DNA of 40,485 nucleotides from a virus, in IMG/VR virus record IMGVR_UViG_3300036832_001032, positions 1 to 40,485 of that record; one strand, 5' to 3'. The first letter of the stretch is position 1; each line of letters begins with the position of its first letter. The notes beneath the pieces were generated by a model. It did not search any database and was not told the DNA's origin. It worked only from the letters and a program-made list of their open reading frames with translations. Shown piece after piece: positions 21,846 through 28,551 of this stretch. The translations under genes were made by a program, and so were the position numbers.

Positions 21846-22319
21846 TCAACCCCCCGTCACAGCGGCGGCCTCGCCCGACGTGCTGTCCGTCGTGTTGCTT
21901 TGCGTGTTGCTCAACTTGGCGAGTGTGTCGAGATTCGAGAGGTTTTGCGATTGCAGCGTCGACTGATTTTGCAAGCCCTGCGTCAAGCCGGAAATCTGGT
22001 TTTGATACGCCTTGTAGGCAGCGTCCTGATTGGCCCCGGATTCCGCCGCCTGGGTTTTTGCTTCGCCCATGCGGACTCCGGTTCCGCCTTGCGTGTCCAT
22101 CGTCGACATGCCGGTTCCCGTGTCGGCGAACTGGCTCTCGTTCTTGACCATCCCCTGATCGTATTCGTATTGCGCGTAGGATTGCTGTTCGGGCGTGATG
22201 CCGCCCTGGCTCTCGAAAGGCGGGATGTTGACGCTCTGCGGCGAGCCGCCGCCCTTGCCGCCGCCAACGGCGCTGGCGACTGTTGAGCCGAGCCCGAAGA
22301 TCTCCCCGATTCCGCCCAT
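21846..22319 (-). CDS. Gly/Gln-rich virion-operon protein B
   Basis: A 157-residue protein with an MGGIGEIFGLGSTVASAVGG amphipathic start (membrane-active look), a Gln/Asn/Ser-rich helical body and a C-terminus resembling protein A. Hydrophobic-glycine N-termini of this kind occur in small podovirus ejection proteins. Starts 3 bases after the upstream stop. Confidence 0.6.
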   Translation of the reverse strand: MGGIGEIFGLGSTVASAVGGGKGGGSPQSVNIPPFESQGGITPEQQSYAQYEYDQGMVKNESQFADTGTGMSTMDTQGGTGVRMGEAKTQAAESGANQDAAYKAYQNQISGLTQGLQNQSTLQSQNLSNLDTLAKLSNTQSNTTDSTSGEAAAVTGG

Positions 22320-22322
22320 GGA

Positions 22323-22814
22323 TCAAAGCCTCAGTTTGTACCTTGGCGAGATCTCTCGAGCGCCAAGGCGCTTGGCGAGCGCTCCCAACTCATGTTCGGT
22401 TTCCGAAGCGACGCGCCATTCCGTGCAGCGCCGCCGGCGCGCCCACTCGATTGAGATTTTGAGGAGCGCGTAGGCTTGCCACATACACCCGTCGTCGGCG
22501 ACAACCCAAACGATGTTGCACTCGAAATTGTTGGGCGTCCAAGGCAGGCAGGAGATCATGGCGATGAGGTACGCGCCGCTCATGCGGATCGGCAAAAAGA
22601 CCATCGGCGCTTTGAGCGCGAGGTTGCGAAACCACTGTTCTGCGCCAACGTAATCGTAAGTCCCGTCGTCGCCGTAGCGCCGCTTGGCGAGATCGAGCAT
22701 CCACGGAATATCTTCCTCGACAAGCAAGCGGTGCGGCTCGTTGCGCCGGTCTAGCCCGTCGGCAGCACCGTGTTCGCTATGTCGTGCGCCATCTTGTTCG
22801 AGAAGGCCCACCAT
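22323..22814 (-). CDS. GNAT-like acetyltransferase-type protein
   Basis: Up to 163 residues. The core (about residues 30-163) has the order of a small GNAT fold: EEDIPWMLDLAKRR helix, beta strands MVFLPIRMSG and IVWVVADDGC, a helix LLKISIEWARRRRC, and a final EHELGALAKRLGA. The acetyl-CoA loop (Q/RxxGxG/A) is not clearly present. ATG 22814 has only AGGGA upstream and overlaps the previous gene by 64 bases; TTG 22727 is an alternative that gives a more typical N-terminus. Similar proteins occur in phage structural operons with unknown role. Confidence 0.55.
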   Translation of the reverse strand: MVGLLEQDGARHSEHGAADGLDRRNEPHRLLVEEDIPWMLDLAKRRYGDDGTYDYVGAEQWFRNLALKAPMVFLPIRMSGAYLIAMISCLPWTPNNFECNIVWVVADDGCMWQAYALLKISIEWARRRRCTEWRVASETEHELGALAKRLGAREISPRYKLRL

Positions 22815-23092
22815 GCGTCTTGTCCCTGCGTCAAATTGATGTCGTTAATGCTGACGGTTGACGGCAATGTTATCGCAGGAAAGGCCGAAGCGAAATCGGC
22901 ATGGGCCTGGGCGTGGTTATTGTTCCAAGTCCCGGCCGGGATGTTCACTCCAATGGCCGGATCGAGCAAATAGGGGACTACCGAAAACCCGACCGACTGC
23001 GGAATCGCAGAGTACATATTTTGATGCAATTGGGCATGATCGAACACGAAGCCCGCCGCGCCCGGATTCAAGAGGCTCGCGTTGTTACTCAT
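22751..23092 (-). CDS. Hypothetical virion-operon protein, 113 residues
   Basis: ATG 23092 overlaps the upstream stop (ATGA). Rich in Asn/His/Phe/Trp, with HAQLHQNMY and NNNHAQAHADF segments and an acidic TVSINDINLT strand. The ordered look suggests a small structural protein. No family recognised. Confidence 0.6.
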   Translation of the reverse strand: MSNNASLLNPGAAGFVFDHAQLHQNMYSAIPQSVGFSVVPYLLDPAIGVNIPAGTWNNNHAQAHADFASAFPAITLPSTVSINDINLTQGQDAWWAFSNKMAHDIANTVLPTG

Positions 23093-23418
23093 TCGTTGTT
23101 GCGAGATCGACCGCCGCGCTCGACTTGCGCGATGAGATCGGACCGATAGGGCGGCGGCGGCTGGCTCGTCCCCTTGTTCATGTCGTGTCCTGCGCTCGGG
23201 TCGATTCGGTCCATGCCGTAGTCGCTCTGCCAAGTGCGGTCGGCGCGCACCGCTGGCCCCTTCGGGCCGACGTCGGGCGTCGTACCCATGCGCAACGGGC
23301 CTGCCACGTTGCGGTCGGAGCGGTGATAGCCGTCAGGGACGGCGAAATAAGCTTCGGGCGGGTTGCGGTTGAGGACGGGATCACGGTTGCCATAGGGCCA
23401 TGTTCGTCGGTCAGCCAT
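23089..23418 (-). CDS. Hypothetical Arg/Asp/Pro-rich protein, 109 residues
   Basis: ATG 23418 has GGAGG 7 bases upstream; a GTG lies directly before it. Composition is rich in Arg, Asp, Pro, Gly and aromatics with no clear secondary structure, so largely disordered. Part of a set of small basic proteins between 23089 and 25193. Function unknown. Confidence 0.6.
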   Translation of the reverse strand: MADRRTWPYGNRDPVLNRNPPEAYFAVPDGYHRSDRNVAGPLRMGTTPDVGPKGPAVRADRTWQSDYGMDRIDPSAGHDMNKGTSQPPPPYRSDLIAQVERGGRSRNNE

Positions 23419-23439
23419 CACTTTCCTCCATCCATCGTT

Positions 23440-23646
23440 TCAGCGTGACGCCGCGCGAGGGAAATATCGGTCATAGTTCCTTGGACGCGCACGCGGCTGG
23501 CCGCGCCAGTCGGGGCGGGGCAACGGTCGAAAAACTGGACGGTCCTCTCGATCCTGGCGGAAAAAACGGCTTGTCGTGTCGAAGCCACGCCCGCTGTCGC
23601 CCCAATCGTCCATTCGGCCGGCATAGGTTCCTTCGATCCGGGCCAC
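23440..23646 (-). CDS. Arg/Asp/aromatic-rich small protein, 68 residues
   Basis: GTG 23646 with GAGGTAAG upstream. About a quarter of the residues are Arg, mixed with Asp, Phe and Tyr (RFFRQDREDRPVFRPLPRP region), a disordered, RNA/DNA-binding-like composition. Lies next to the zinc protein and RuvC genes and close to the Arg-rich peptide array. Function unknown. Confidence 0.55.
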   Translation of the reverse strand: MARIEGTYAGRMDDWGDSGRGFDTTSRFFRQDREDRPVFRPLPRPDWRGQPRARPRNYDRYFPRAASR

Positions 23647-23652
23647 TACCGC

Positions 23653-23844
23653 TTACCTCGCCGCTGGCGGATTGCTCCTCGAGCCTTCCGCAAGTTCCTT
23701 CTCGCCGCCGCGCTCTGCGCTCTCGTCACGAGATGGAGCTTCATTGCACTGTTCGCCGTCGCAGCAATTCACCTGACCCCCCAAGCACGCCAGGCAGGGA
23801 TAACCCCGGTCCATCATCGTCCCGTGACACTTCTCGCACACCAT
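23653..23844 (-). CDS. Cysteine-rich zinc-binding small protein
   Basis: A 63-residue protein. Cysteines at CEKC (3-6), CLAC (17-20) and then CC/C (27-33) make a compact zinc knuckle of DnaJ-like or rubredoxin-like type. The last 30 residues are acidic and disordered. It begins inside the RuvC-like gene, overlapping it by 104 bases out of frame. Function unknown. Confidence 0.6.
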   Translation of the reverse strand: MVCEKCHGTMMDRGYPCLACLGGQVNCCDGEQCNEAPSRDESAERGGEKELAEGSRSNPPAAR

Positions 23845-24346
23845 GGAGCAACCCCAATCGAAGGCCGGCCATGCCGATCAACGCCGCCTCGGCGCGGCCA
23901 TTGTCGAGCTTGCGCTTGAACGCATCGGCCTTGAGCGGCCAACGCCGAATTGCTTCCGACCGCGACCGATCTTTCGCCCCGTCTTTGCCCGGCGGCAAGC
24001 CTACGGCTCGCTTCCATTGAGCAGGCGTAAGATAGTCGCCGGGGATAGCCGCAGCCGCAAGGACGCCTCTGACAACGCCTCTTGCATCACCGAAGGCGAA
24101 AGCGCTGACAGAGCCCTCGCCAGGGCGAGGTCCGACGCGCTCCACGACCGCAAGGGTTGCGTGAGACTTGTAGATGATTTCAGCGAGGAGCGGAGCATTG
24201 ACGGTTCTCCGGTTCTTCGGCCCGTCATGCAGACAGGGCATGTCCCAAACTTCCAGGAGCGCGCCCGCCTCGTTGATAAGCGCGAGCGCGCCGCCTGCGC
24301 CGATGTCGATTCCGAGAATCGTCAAACTCATTGGCCCGATTCCCAT
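23741..24346 (-). CDS. RuvC-like Holliday junction resolvase
   Basis: A 201-residue protein. ATG 24346 overlaps the stop of the last Arg-rich gene (TAATG); ATG 24331 is an alternative. RNase H/RuvC fold signatures are ILGIDIGAGG (D14), AVVERVG (E69) and DNGRAEAALIG (D148, E153), fitting the four acidic metal ligands of phage RuvC proteins. The last about 34 residues coincide with the out-of-phase zinc gene and are probably a tail without function. It likely resolves branched replication/recombination DNA before packaging. Its place in the middle of the virion operon is unusual. Confidence 0.75.
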   Translation of the reverse strand: MGIGPMSLTILGIDIGAGGALALINEAGALLEVWDMPCLHDGPKNRRTVNAPLLAEIIYKSHATLAVVERVGPRPGEGSVSAFAFGDARGVVRGVLAAAAIPGDYLTPAQWKRAVGLPPGKDGAKDRSRSEAIRRWPLKADAFKRKLDNGRAEAALIGMAGLRLGLLHGVREVSRDDDGPGLSLPGVLGGSGELLRRRTVQ

Positions 24347-24516
24347 TATCGGCGGTTGCCCCTGACGGGGCCAGTGCGAGCGCCAGGGCGCGGCGTGGCG
24401 CGTTTCCCTCGATGCCCGCGACGCCCGCCCCTCCAATCAGAGGGCCAAGCGTCGTCAGTCCATGGTTGTCGAACGACCGGCCCGGTGCGGCCAGGTGCGG
24501 GCTTTCGACGAGCCAT
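24346..24516 (-). CDS. Arg-rich peptide 7 (56 residues)
   Basis: Begins MARRK. 14 Arg and 2 Lys in 56 residues, with Gly, Pro and Trp and no obvious fold. ATG overlaps the stop of peptide 6 (TAATG) with GAGGAG about 11 bases upstream, and its own stop overlaps the RuvC-like start. It is too short for routine gene calling. Likely nucleic-acid binding by charge; a protamine-like role is inference. Confidence 0.55.
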   Translation of the reverse strand: MARRKPAPGRTGPVVRQPWTDDAWPSDWRGGRRGHRGKRATPRPGARTGPVRGNRR

Positions 24517-24662
24517 TACGGGTTTCTCCTCGAGCGGCGACCGCGCCCCACGCCTTGCCGATGCCCTCGAGCACGGCGGACACGGGTTGACGGGCGTCGA
24601 GTGGGGAGCTTCCCGGCCGGATCAACACGGCTGCGTGGGCCAAGATCGACTCCGCTCGCCAT
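24516..24662 (-). CDS. Arg-rich peptide 6 (48 residues)
   Basis: 14 Arg in 48 residues, concentrated in the C-terminal half (RVRRARGHRQGVGRGRRSRR). A CGGAGGTGAACC sequence ahead of ATG 24662 provides a strong ribosome site, of which CGG-AGG are the last two Arg codons of peptide 5. The first about 20 residues are less basic. Only 3 bases separate it from peptide 5. Confidence 0.55.
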   Translation of the reverse strand: MASGVDLGPRSRVDPAGKLPTRRPSTRVRRARGHRQGVGRGRRSRRNP

Positions 24663-24665
24663 GGT

Positions 24666-24743
24666 TCACCTCCGTCGCCCGCGTCGCCGCGCACGCGCTG
24701 CGCGTCTCGACGCCGGCACAAGCACCATTCTTCGTCGTGCCAT
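24666..24743 (-). CDS. Arg-rich peptide 5 (25 residues)
   Basis: Begins MARRRM and ends RRRGRRR; 12 of 25 residues are Arg, around a short hydrophobic MVLVPA segment. Ribosome site CGGAGG lies 7 bases before the ATG and is formed by the last Arg codons of peptide 4. Only 2 bases separate it from the stop of peptide 4. Confidence 0.6.
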   Translation of the reverse strand: MARRRMVLVPASRRAARARRRGRRR

Positions 24744-24745
24744 GA

Positions 24746-24796
24746 CTACCTCCGTCGCCAGCGACGCCAGCGACTACCAAAGCGCCTGCGCGCCAT
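24746..24796 (-). CDS. Arg/Trp-rich peptide 4 (16 residues)
   Basis: MARRRFGSRWRRWRRR: 9 Arg and 2 Trp in 16 residues, resembling cationic antimicrobial or cell-penetrating peptides and the shortest viral core peptides. TAGGAGG directly precedes it with a 5-base spacer, and the TAG is the stop of peptide 3. Extremely short, so its reality rests on the strong ribosome site and on its place in the array. Confidence 0.55.
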   Translation of the reverse strand: MARRRFGSRWRRWRRR

Positions 24797-24805
24797 GAAA
24801 GCCTC

Positions 24806-24925
24806 CTAGAGTCGGCGGCCCTTGCGGTACGAGAACAAGCGAGGACGCCAAGCGGGCATCCGCCAGTTCTTTTGCTTCAAAGACCGTTGCAGATTGTTGG
24901 TGTTGCGTGCGCCGTAGCGGGGCAT
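24806..24925 (-). CDS. Arg/Lys-rich peptide 3 (39 residues)
   Basis: 9 Arg and 3 Lys in 39 residues, with Asn, Trp and Tyr; the last 13 residues are RPRLFSYRKGRRL. AGGT lies upstream of ATG 24925, which follows the stop of peptide 2 by 2 bases. It is the least repetitive member and looks most like an ordinary small basic phage protein. Confidence 0.55.
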   Translation of the reverse strand: MPRYGARNTNNLQRSLKQKNWRMPAWRPRLFSYRKGRRL

Positions 24926-24927
24926 TG

Positions 24928-24996
24928 CTACCTACGGCGTTGTTTGCGAGCGCGGATGCGTCTCGCCCTGCGGGTCTGTCTGAGCCTCTTGGCCAT
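24928..24996 (-). CDS. Arg-rich peptide 2 (22 residues)
   Basis: Begins MAKRLRQTRRARRIRARKQ and ends in three Arg: 11 Arg and 2 Lys in 22 residues with regular Leu/Ile/Ala spacing, so an amphipathic basic helix is possible. TAGGAGGG lies 5 bases before the ATG; its TAG is the stop of peptide 1. The length and composition resemble the adenovirus mu core peptide. Confidence 0.6.
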   Translation of the reverse strand: MAKRLRQTRRARRIRARKQRRR

Positions 24997-25193
24997 CAGA
25001 CCCTCCTACCGGCGTCGCCCGCGTCGCCCCCGGCGTCGCCCGCGCCGATCTTCCGTGAAGTCGAGCCAAGTCGCGTTCGGACCCATGATGATCTCCTACG
25101 TGTTTTGAAGGCCACGCGGCGGATCTCGCGACGTGGCGTCACCTCTTTCTGCGGCTCTCCGATGCCGCTCCGGTCAGGATTGCACGCCGTCAT
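24996..25193 (-). CDS. Basic 65-residue protein overlapping peptide 1
   Basis: ATG 25193 overlaps the tail-hub stop (ATGA) and its stop overlaps the start of peptide 2 (TGATG), so it fits the coupled operon. Residues 20-50 are basic (RREIRRVAF, then TRRRSSWVRTR); the last 15 are Gly/Ala/Asp repeats. It has no own ribosome site. Peptide 1 is wholly nested in it in another frame with a strong site, so either or both may be translated. Confidence 0.4.
   Translation of the reverse strand: MTACNPDRSGIGEPQKEVTPRREIRRVAFKTRRRSSWVRTRLGSTSRKIGAGDAGGDAGDAGRRV
25006..25086 (-). CDS. Arg-rich peptide 1 (26 residues)
   Basis: An ordinary-looking first half (MGPNATWLDFTED) followed by RRGRRRGRRGRRR; 10 of 26 residues are Arg. 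AGGAG lies 7 bases before ATG 25086. The TAG stop begins the TAGGAGG ribosome site of peptide 2. It is the first SD-bearing member of the array after the tail-hub gene. Confidence 0.55.
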   Translation of the reverse strand: MGPNATWLDFTEDRRGRRRGRRGRRR

Positions 25194-26827
25194 GCGCCGA
25201 ACAAGGTGCGCTCCTCGTAAGTCACATGAAGCCTCTGGATAGTGAAGTCAGGCGAGGTTGATCGGATGTCGAAAGATCCGGCGATGCCCGCGCCATGCAA
25301 CGGCCAGGGAACGAGCGCGTGGCTCGCGCCGCGCGTCACCTGGAAAGCGACGTCCTCGACGCCAGAGGGAACACCGCCGTCCTGCGTCGTGAACGTCCCG
25401 ATGACGTCAACGCCGCGCCCGTCATTATCCATCACCTCGGCATAGGCTCGCTTCCAGTTTTTTATCATCAACTGCGACATCTGTTCGCCGCGCAATGTCT
25501 TGGTCGCGAGCCGCTTAGTGAGCGTGGTCGAGGGCTGCGCGAACAGTTGGTAAAGATTCGTCCCGTCGGTTCCGTAAGCCGTGAGAATCGAATCTTGCTC
25601 GTAAGTGCCGATGTTGGTCAGTTCGTGCCCTTGAGTCGCGACGCTCCAGAATTCATGCCCGCGCGTCGGATGCCACATGAGGATCAAATTGCGCGTGACG
25701 CCGAACGGGTCTTTGAAGCGTCCATTACAAAGGATCACTCTGAAACCGAACATCGTCGCCTCGGCGAACGTCGGCATATATTGGCTTGTGTCGAGGGTGT
25801 TCCAAATGGCGCTGATCTTGTCGCCAACCGGCTGCGCGTCGCCGCCTTGCATGAGGAAAATTCCCGCGCCGTTCGCCATGACGAAATAGCGCCCGTAGCG
25901 TCCGACCGGACGCGGGAAGCGCACACCGACTTGCGGATCAACGTTGGCGTAATTGAAATTCGTCGTGTATGGGCTCTCCGGCGTCCCCGAGCCGGTCAAC
26001 TGAATGTTGGAAATGAGATCGGTCGAGGAGTCGCCGAACACGTACAGATAGCCGGCGGACGCCGCCAGATCCATGTAGCTGTACGTGAGCTTGTCGCCGA
26101 AGTAGCCGAGCGAGCCGCCGCCGTTCGTGGTCGAGAAGTCCGCCCCGTTCGATGGTGCGGAAAACGAGATTACGTCTTTGCCGGCGACAAAGAGCCGATT
26201 CTCGAAAACCTCCATCGCATAGATGCCGGGGAGCCCGCTTGGCATGGGCGGGACGGGAGCCGAAGGGTCTGTCTCGGCGAGATCGGTGAGCCAGTCGGGC
26301 GCGGGGTCGCCGGGCTTGTAGAGCGTCGCGCCGTCCCATGCGTACATGCCCGCCGGCGAGCCGAACAAGACGCCGCCGACTTGGCCGATGCCCGCGCCGA
26401 AAAATTGCGGCCGCCATACGACCGCATCGGCCCAAAGTAGCGGTCCCTGCGGCGTGCCGAGCGGTCCCCAACTCGGGCCGGCCGCGCGAAGGCCCGTCAC
26501 TGTGTGGGTGTTGAGATCAACCTCCTCTATTGTCCCGTCAGAAAGAAACATCCAGCCCATAGCGCCAGGAGGAGGAGCGCCAAACTGAGCAGTTTGATTC
26601 CCGTAGAAACCGAAAAACATGCGATAAATAACGAGGCCGGGCGGCGCGGTGTAGATGGCGTCGCTTGGCCCCCATACGGTCCGAAGGTTCCCTTTGCCAA
26701 CGGCGAAAAAATTTTCATTCCACCATTCTTCTTGATCGTCAATTGAGCCACGTTCCGATTGCTGGTTTAGACCCTTCCACTCCTCGAGCGTAATCGCTTC
26801 TGGCTGGTTGTCTGACTGGATCGCCAT
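25190..26827 (-). CDS. Tail hub / packaged-DNA stabilisation protein (P22 gp10-like)
   Basis: A 545-residue protein. ATG 26827 has GGAG about 9 bases upstream; the longer frame to 26869 is a shadow. It consists of repeated beta-strand blades (FFAVGKGNLRTVWGPSD, AVVWRPQFFGAG, YAMEVFENRLFVAGK, YLYVFGDSSTDLIS) with Trp/Phe/Gly signatures, as in beta-propeller tail-hub proteins of podoviruses such as P22 gp10. Genes for adaptor and capsid lie upstream. It would plug the connector and retain packaged DNA. Family match by pattern only. Confidence 0.6.
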   Translation of the reverse strand: MAIQSDNQPEAITLEEWKGLNQQSERGSIDDQEEWWNENFFAVGKGNLRTVWGPSDAIYTAPPGLVIYRMFFGFYGNQTAQFGAPPPGAMGWMFLSDGTIEEVDLNTHTVTGLRAAGPSWGPLGTPQGPLLWADAVVWRPQFFGAGIGQVGGVLFGSPAGMYAWDGATLYKPGDPAPDWLTDLAETDPSAPVPPMPSGLPGIYAMEVFENRLFVAGKDVISFSAPSNGADFSTTNGGGSLGYFGDKLTYSYMDLAASAGYLYVFGDSSTDLISNIQLTGSGTPESPYTTNFNYANVDPQVGVRFPRPVGRYGRYFVMANGAGIFLMQGGDAQPVGDKISAIWNTLDTSQYMPTFAEATMFGFRVILCNGRFKDPFGVTRNLILMWHPTRGHEFWSVATQGHELTNIGTYEQDSILTAYGTDGTNLYQLFAQPSTTLTKRLATKTLRGEQMSQLMIKNWKRAYAEVMDNDGRGVDVIGTFTTQDGGVPSGVEDVAFQVTRGASHALVPWPLHGAGIAGSFDIRSTSPDFTIQRLHVTYEERTLFGA

Positions 26828-26988
26828 AGCGCTAACTCCAAAGCCGGGAGAAAGATCGGCTGTAGCCACGGCGGCTCGTCATCGCCGAAGCGCCATCGGC
26901 GAGCGTCCGCGATTTCCGCGACAAGTTCAATTCTGAGTGCGAGATCGAGGCTGTTCCACGCCTCAAGCGGATCGAAGCGTTGCGCCAT
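26767..26988 (-). CDS. Small protein between adaptor and tail hub
   Basis: A 73-residue protein. ATG 26988 overlaps the adaptor gene by 26 bases; its last 60 bases overlap the tail-hub start. Helical and hydrophobic/acidic (AWNSLDLALRIELVAEIADARR region) up to about residue 55, then a basic tail that coincides with the next gene. Function unknown; the site would fit a head-completion or chaperone protein. Confidence 0.5.
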   Translation of the reverse strand: MAQRFDPLEAWNSLDLALRIELVAEIADARRWRFGDDEPPWLQPIFLPALELALWRSSQTTSQKRLRSRSGRV

Positions 26989-27697
26989 AGGGATTCTGAA
27001 TCATCTGCGGACACACAACGGCCGCGCACATGGGCATGTCGCTGTTGAACAGTTGCGCCATCGCTTGCGCATCCTCGCGCCGTTGCTGTTGCAGCAAGAG
27101 GAGCACGGCGGCCCAATAGCTCACCGCGTCGGTCCAGGGGTACGGAATCGGCTCCGGGTCGCCGTCGGTCAGGAGCGGTTTGGGGATGACAGTGAGATCA
27201 ACCTCCATCGGCCAGGGCGACGTCGGAATCGGCCCTAAATAGATCGAGCCCGCCGGCCCCTCACCGTACTGCGCCCACCATCCGGGATAAGAGATCGAGC
27301 CGATGAACGTTTGGTTATAGATCCGCAGTCGAGCTTGAAAGTCGGTCCACACGAGCCGCTTCCAAACCGGCTTCCAGGAGCCGCCCGTGATCTCCCAATC
27401 GCCGTTGCCGTTCTGCGCCCATTTTCCCCCGAGCGACACGGCGAGCGAGCGGCAAGCGAGAATCGATTGCGCTTGCGGGATGAGTTGTTGGACGAGCACG
27501 TTCCACATGGAGAACGGATAAACCTCGCGGCCGGGAACGGTTTGGACGCCAGGCGGGATGATACGCAAACACCCGCTCGCGGCGGCGACGCGGCGGCGGG
27601 ACTTGTTGATCGCTCTCGTTACGGTCGGAATCGAATGAAATTGGGCTTGCGTGTCGTTGAGCAAGTCCTGCGTTTCGACGATGTAACCGGCCAGCAT
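26963..27697 (-). CDS. Head-tail adaptor protein (SU10 adaptor-like)
   Basis: A 244-residue protein. The N-terminal helical part has the connector pattern Y..ETQ.LL.D.....SI..VTRAINKSRRRVA, typical of adaptor proteins that dock on the portal ring. The C-terminal part is beta-rich with GSIYLGPIP and IPYPWTDAVSYWAAVLLLLQQQR. It sits between capsid and tail-hub genes, as expected. It would form the dodecameric ring beneath the portal. Confidence 0.6.
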   Translation of the reverse strand: MLAGYIVETQDLLNDTQAQFHSIPTVTRAINKSRRRVAAASGCLRIIPPGVQTVPGREVYPFSMWNVLVQQLIPQAQSILACRSLAVSLGGKWAQNGNGDWEITGGSWKPVWKRLVWTDFQARLRIYNQTFIGSISYPGWWAQYGEGPAGSIYLGPIPTSPWPMEVDLTVIPKPLLTDGDPEPIPYPWTDAVSYWAAVLLLLQQQRREDAQAMAQLFNSDMPMCAAVVCPQMIQNPYGATLRSA

Positions 27698-27701
27698 GTC
27701 A

Positions 27702-28013
27702 TCACGTTACGCTGATCGGATAAACCTCGCCATCGTCGGGCGCGACCGTCGTTGTTCCGTCGGCGTCATACAAGACCGGCGTGTGTGTCGCCGTGTCGAG
27801 AAACAGATTCCAGCCCGCCGGGAAGATCGCGCCGCTTGTGATCGCCGAGCCCGCGCCGAGTGCGAGCACGGGCGGAGTCGGCGGCGCGCCGCCGCCAAGC
27901 TCGACCATGCCGCTGCCGTCTGCGGCGTTCGGCTGATAGGCCCACACGGTTCCATCCGGCCGCACGCCGATGATCGAGGTGTTGAGCGGAGGTTGATCCT
28001 CGAGATTAGCCAT
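27702..28013 (-). CDS. Small virion protein, 103 residues
   Basis: GGAAGG precedes ATG 28013; overlaps the previous stop by 8 bases. Beta-rich with Gly/Pro/Thr-Asp turns (GVRPDGTVWAYQP, LYDADGTTTVAPDDGEVY), the look of a capsid decoration or head-fibre domain. No family recognised. Confidence 0.55.
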   Translation of the reverse strand: MANLEDQPPLNTSIIGVRPDGTVWAYQPNAADGSGMVELGGGAPPTPPVLALGAGSAITSGAIFPAGWNLFLDTATHTPVLYDADGTTTVAPDDGEVYPISVT

Positions 28014-28551
28014 GAGCCTTCCGCTTTCGCTTGTGCGGGTGACGCGGCGACGGCTCGGGCTCGACTTCCATCGGGTTAAATGAACGCGACTCGAGTTCGG
28101 TGGGGTTAGGTTCGATGCCCGGCGGCGTCCCTGGCGTCCAAGGCAGTTGCGGGATGGTGTTGGGCTCGGTCCTGACCATGACGGGCTGCGTCCCCGGCGT
28201 GGTCGGCGGCGGGTCGGTTCCGATCTGCATAATCGCGGTCAAGACGATAGGCTGAAACGGCCCGGCCGCCGTGAAGGCGGGGAATAGCGCCGCCGCCGTC
28301 GGGGCAGTGCCGCTACCGCTGCCAAACTGCGGCTGTTCCGGCGCGTCGATTCCGGTTCCTGGCGGGACAACCGGCGTCGGGAAAGGCTCGTTCTCGCCCA
28401 TGCCGACTTGCGGCGGCGGCATCCATGTTCCGGCTTCGCCGAGCGGGAACGAAGGCGGTAGCGAATCGCCAGATTCGATGACCGGCTGCACGATGCCAGC
28501 GACGCTCGGCGGCGAGGGCGCGGAAGTGATCGGGGGAGTGCCGTTGCTCAT
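28006..28551 (-). CDS. Pro-rich virion-operon protein, 181 residues
   Basis: ATG 28551 overlaps the previous stop (ATGA). Pro, Thr, Gly and Ser dominate throughout, with a basic tail HPHKRKRKA. An extended disordered protein, possibly a capsid decoration or flexible fibre. Function unknown. Confidence 0.55.
   Translation of the reverse strand: MSNGTPPITSAPSPPSVAGIVQPVIESGDSLPPSFPLGEAGTWMPPPQVGMGENEPFPTPVVPPGTGIDAPEQPQFGSGSGTAPTAAALFPAFTAAGPFQPIVLTAIMQIGTDPPPTTPGTQPVMVRTEPNTIPQLPWTPGTPPGIEPNPTELESRSFNPMEVEPEPSPRHPHKRKRKAHG

Noticed and set aside
23843-24745. 300-codon plus-strand open frame opposite RuvC and the Arg-rich array
   Set aside because: No ribosome site, Arg/Pro/Ser-biased shadow composition, and the opposite strand holds a RuvC-like gene with catalytic motifs and several genes with strong SD sites.
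25295-26440. 381-codon plus-strand open frame
   Set aside because: Antisense shadow of the tail-hub gene; charged low-information sequence typical of the complement of GC-rich coding DNA.
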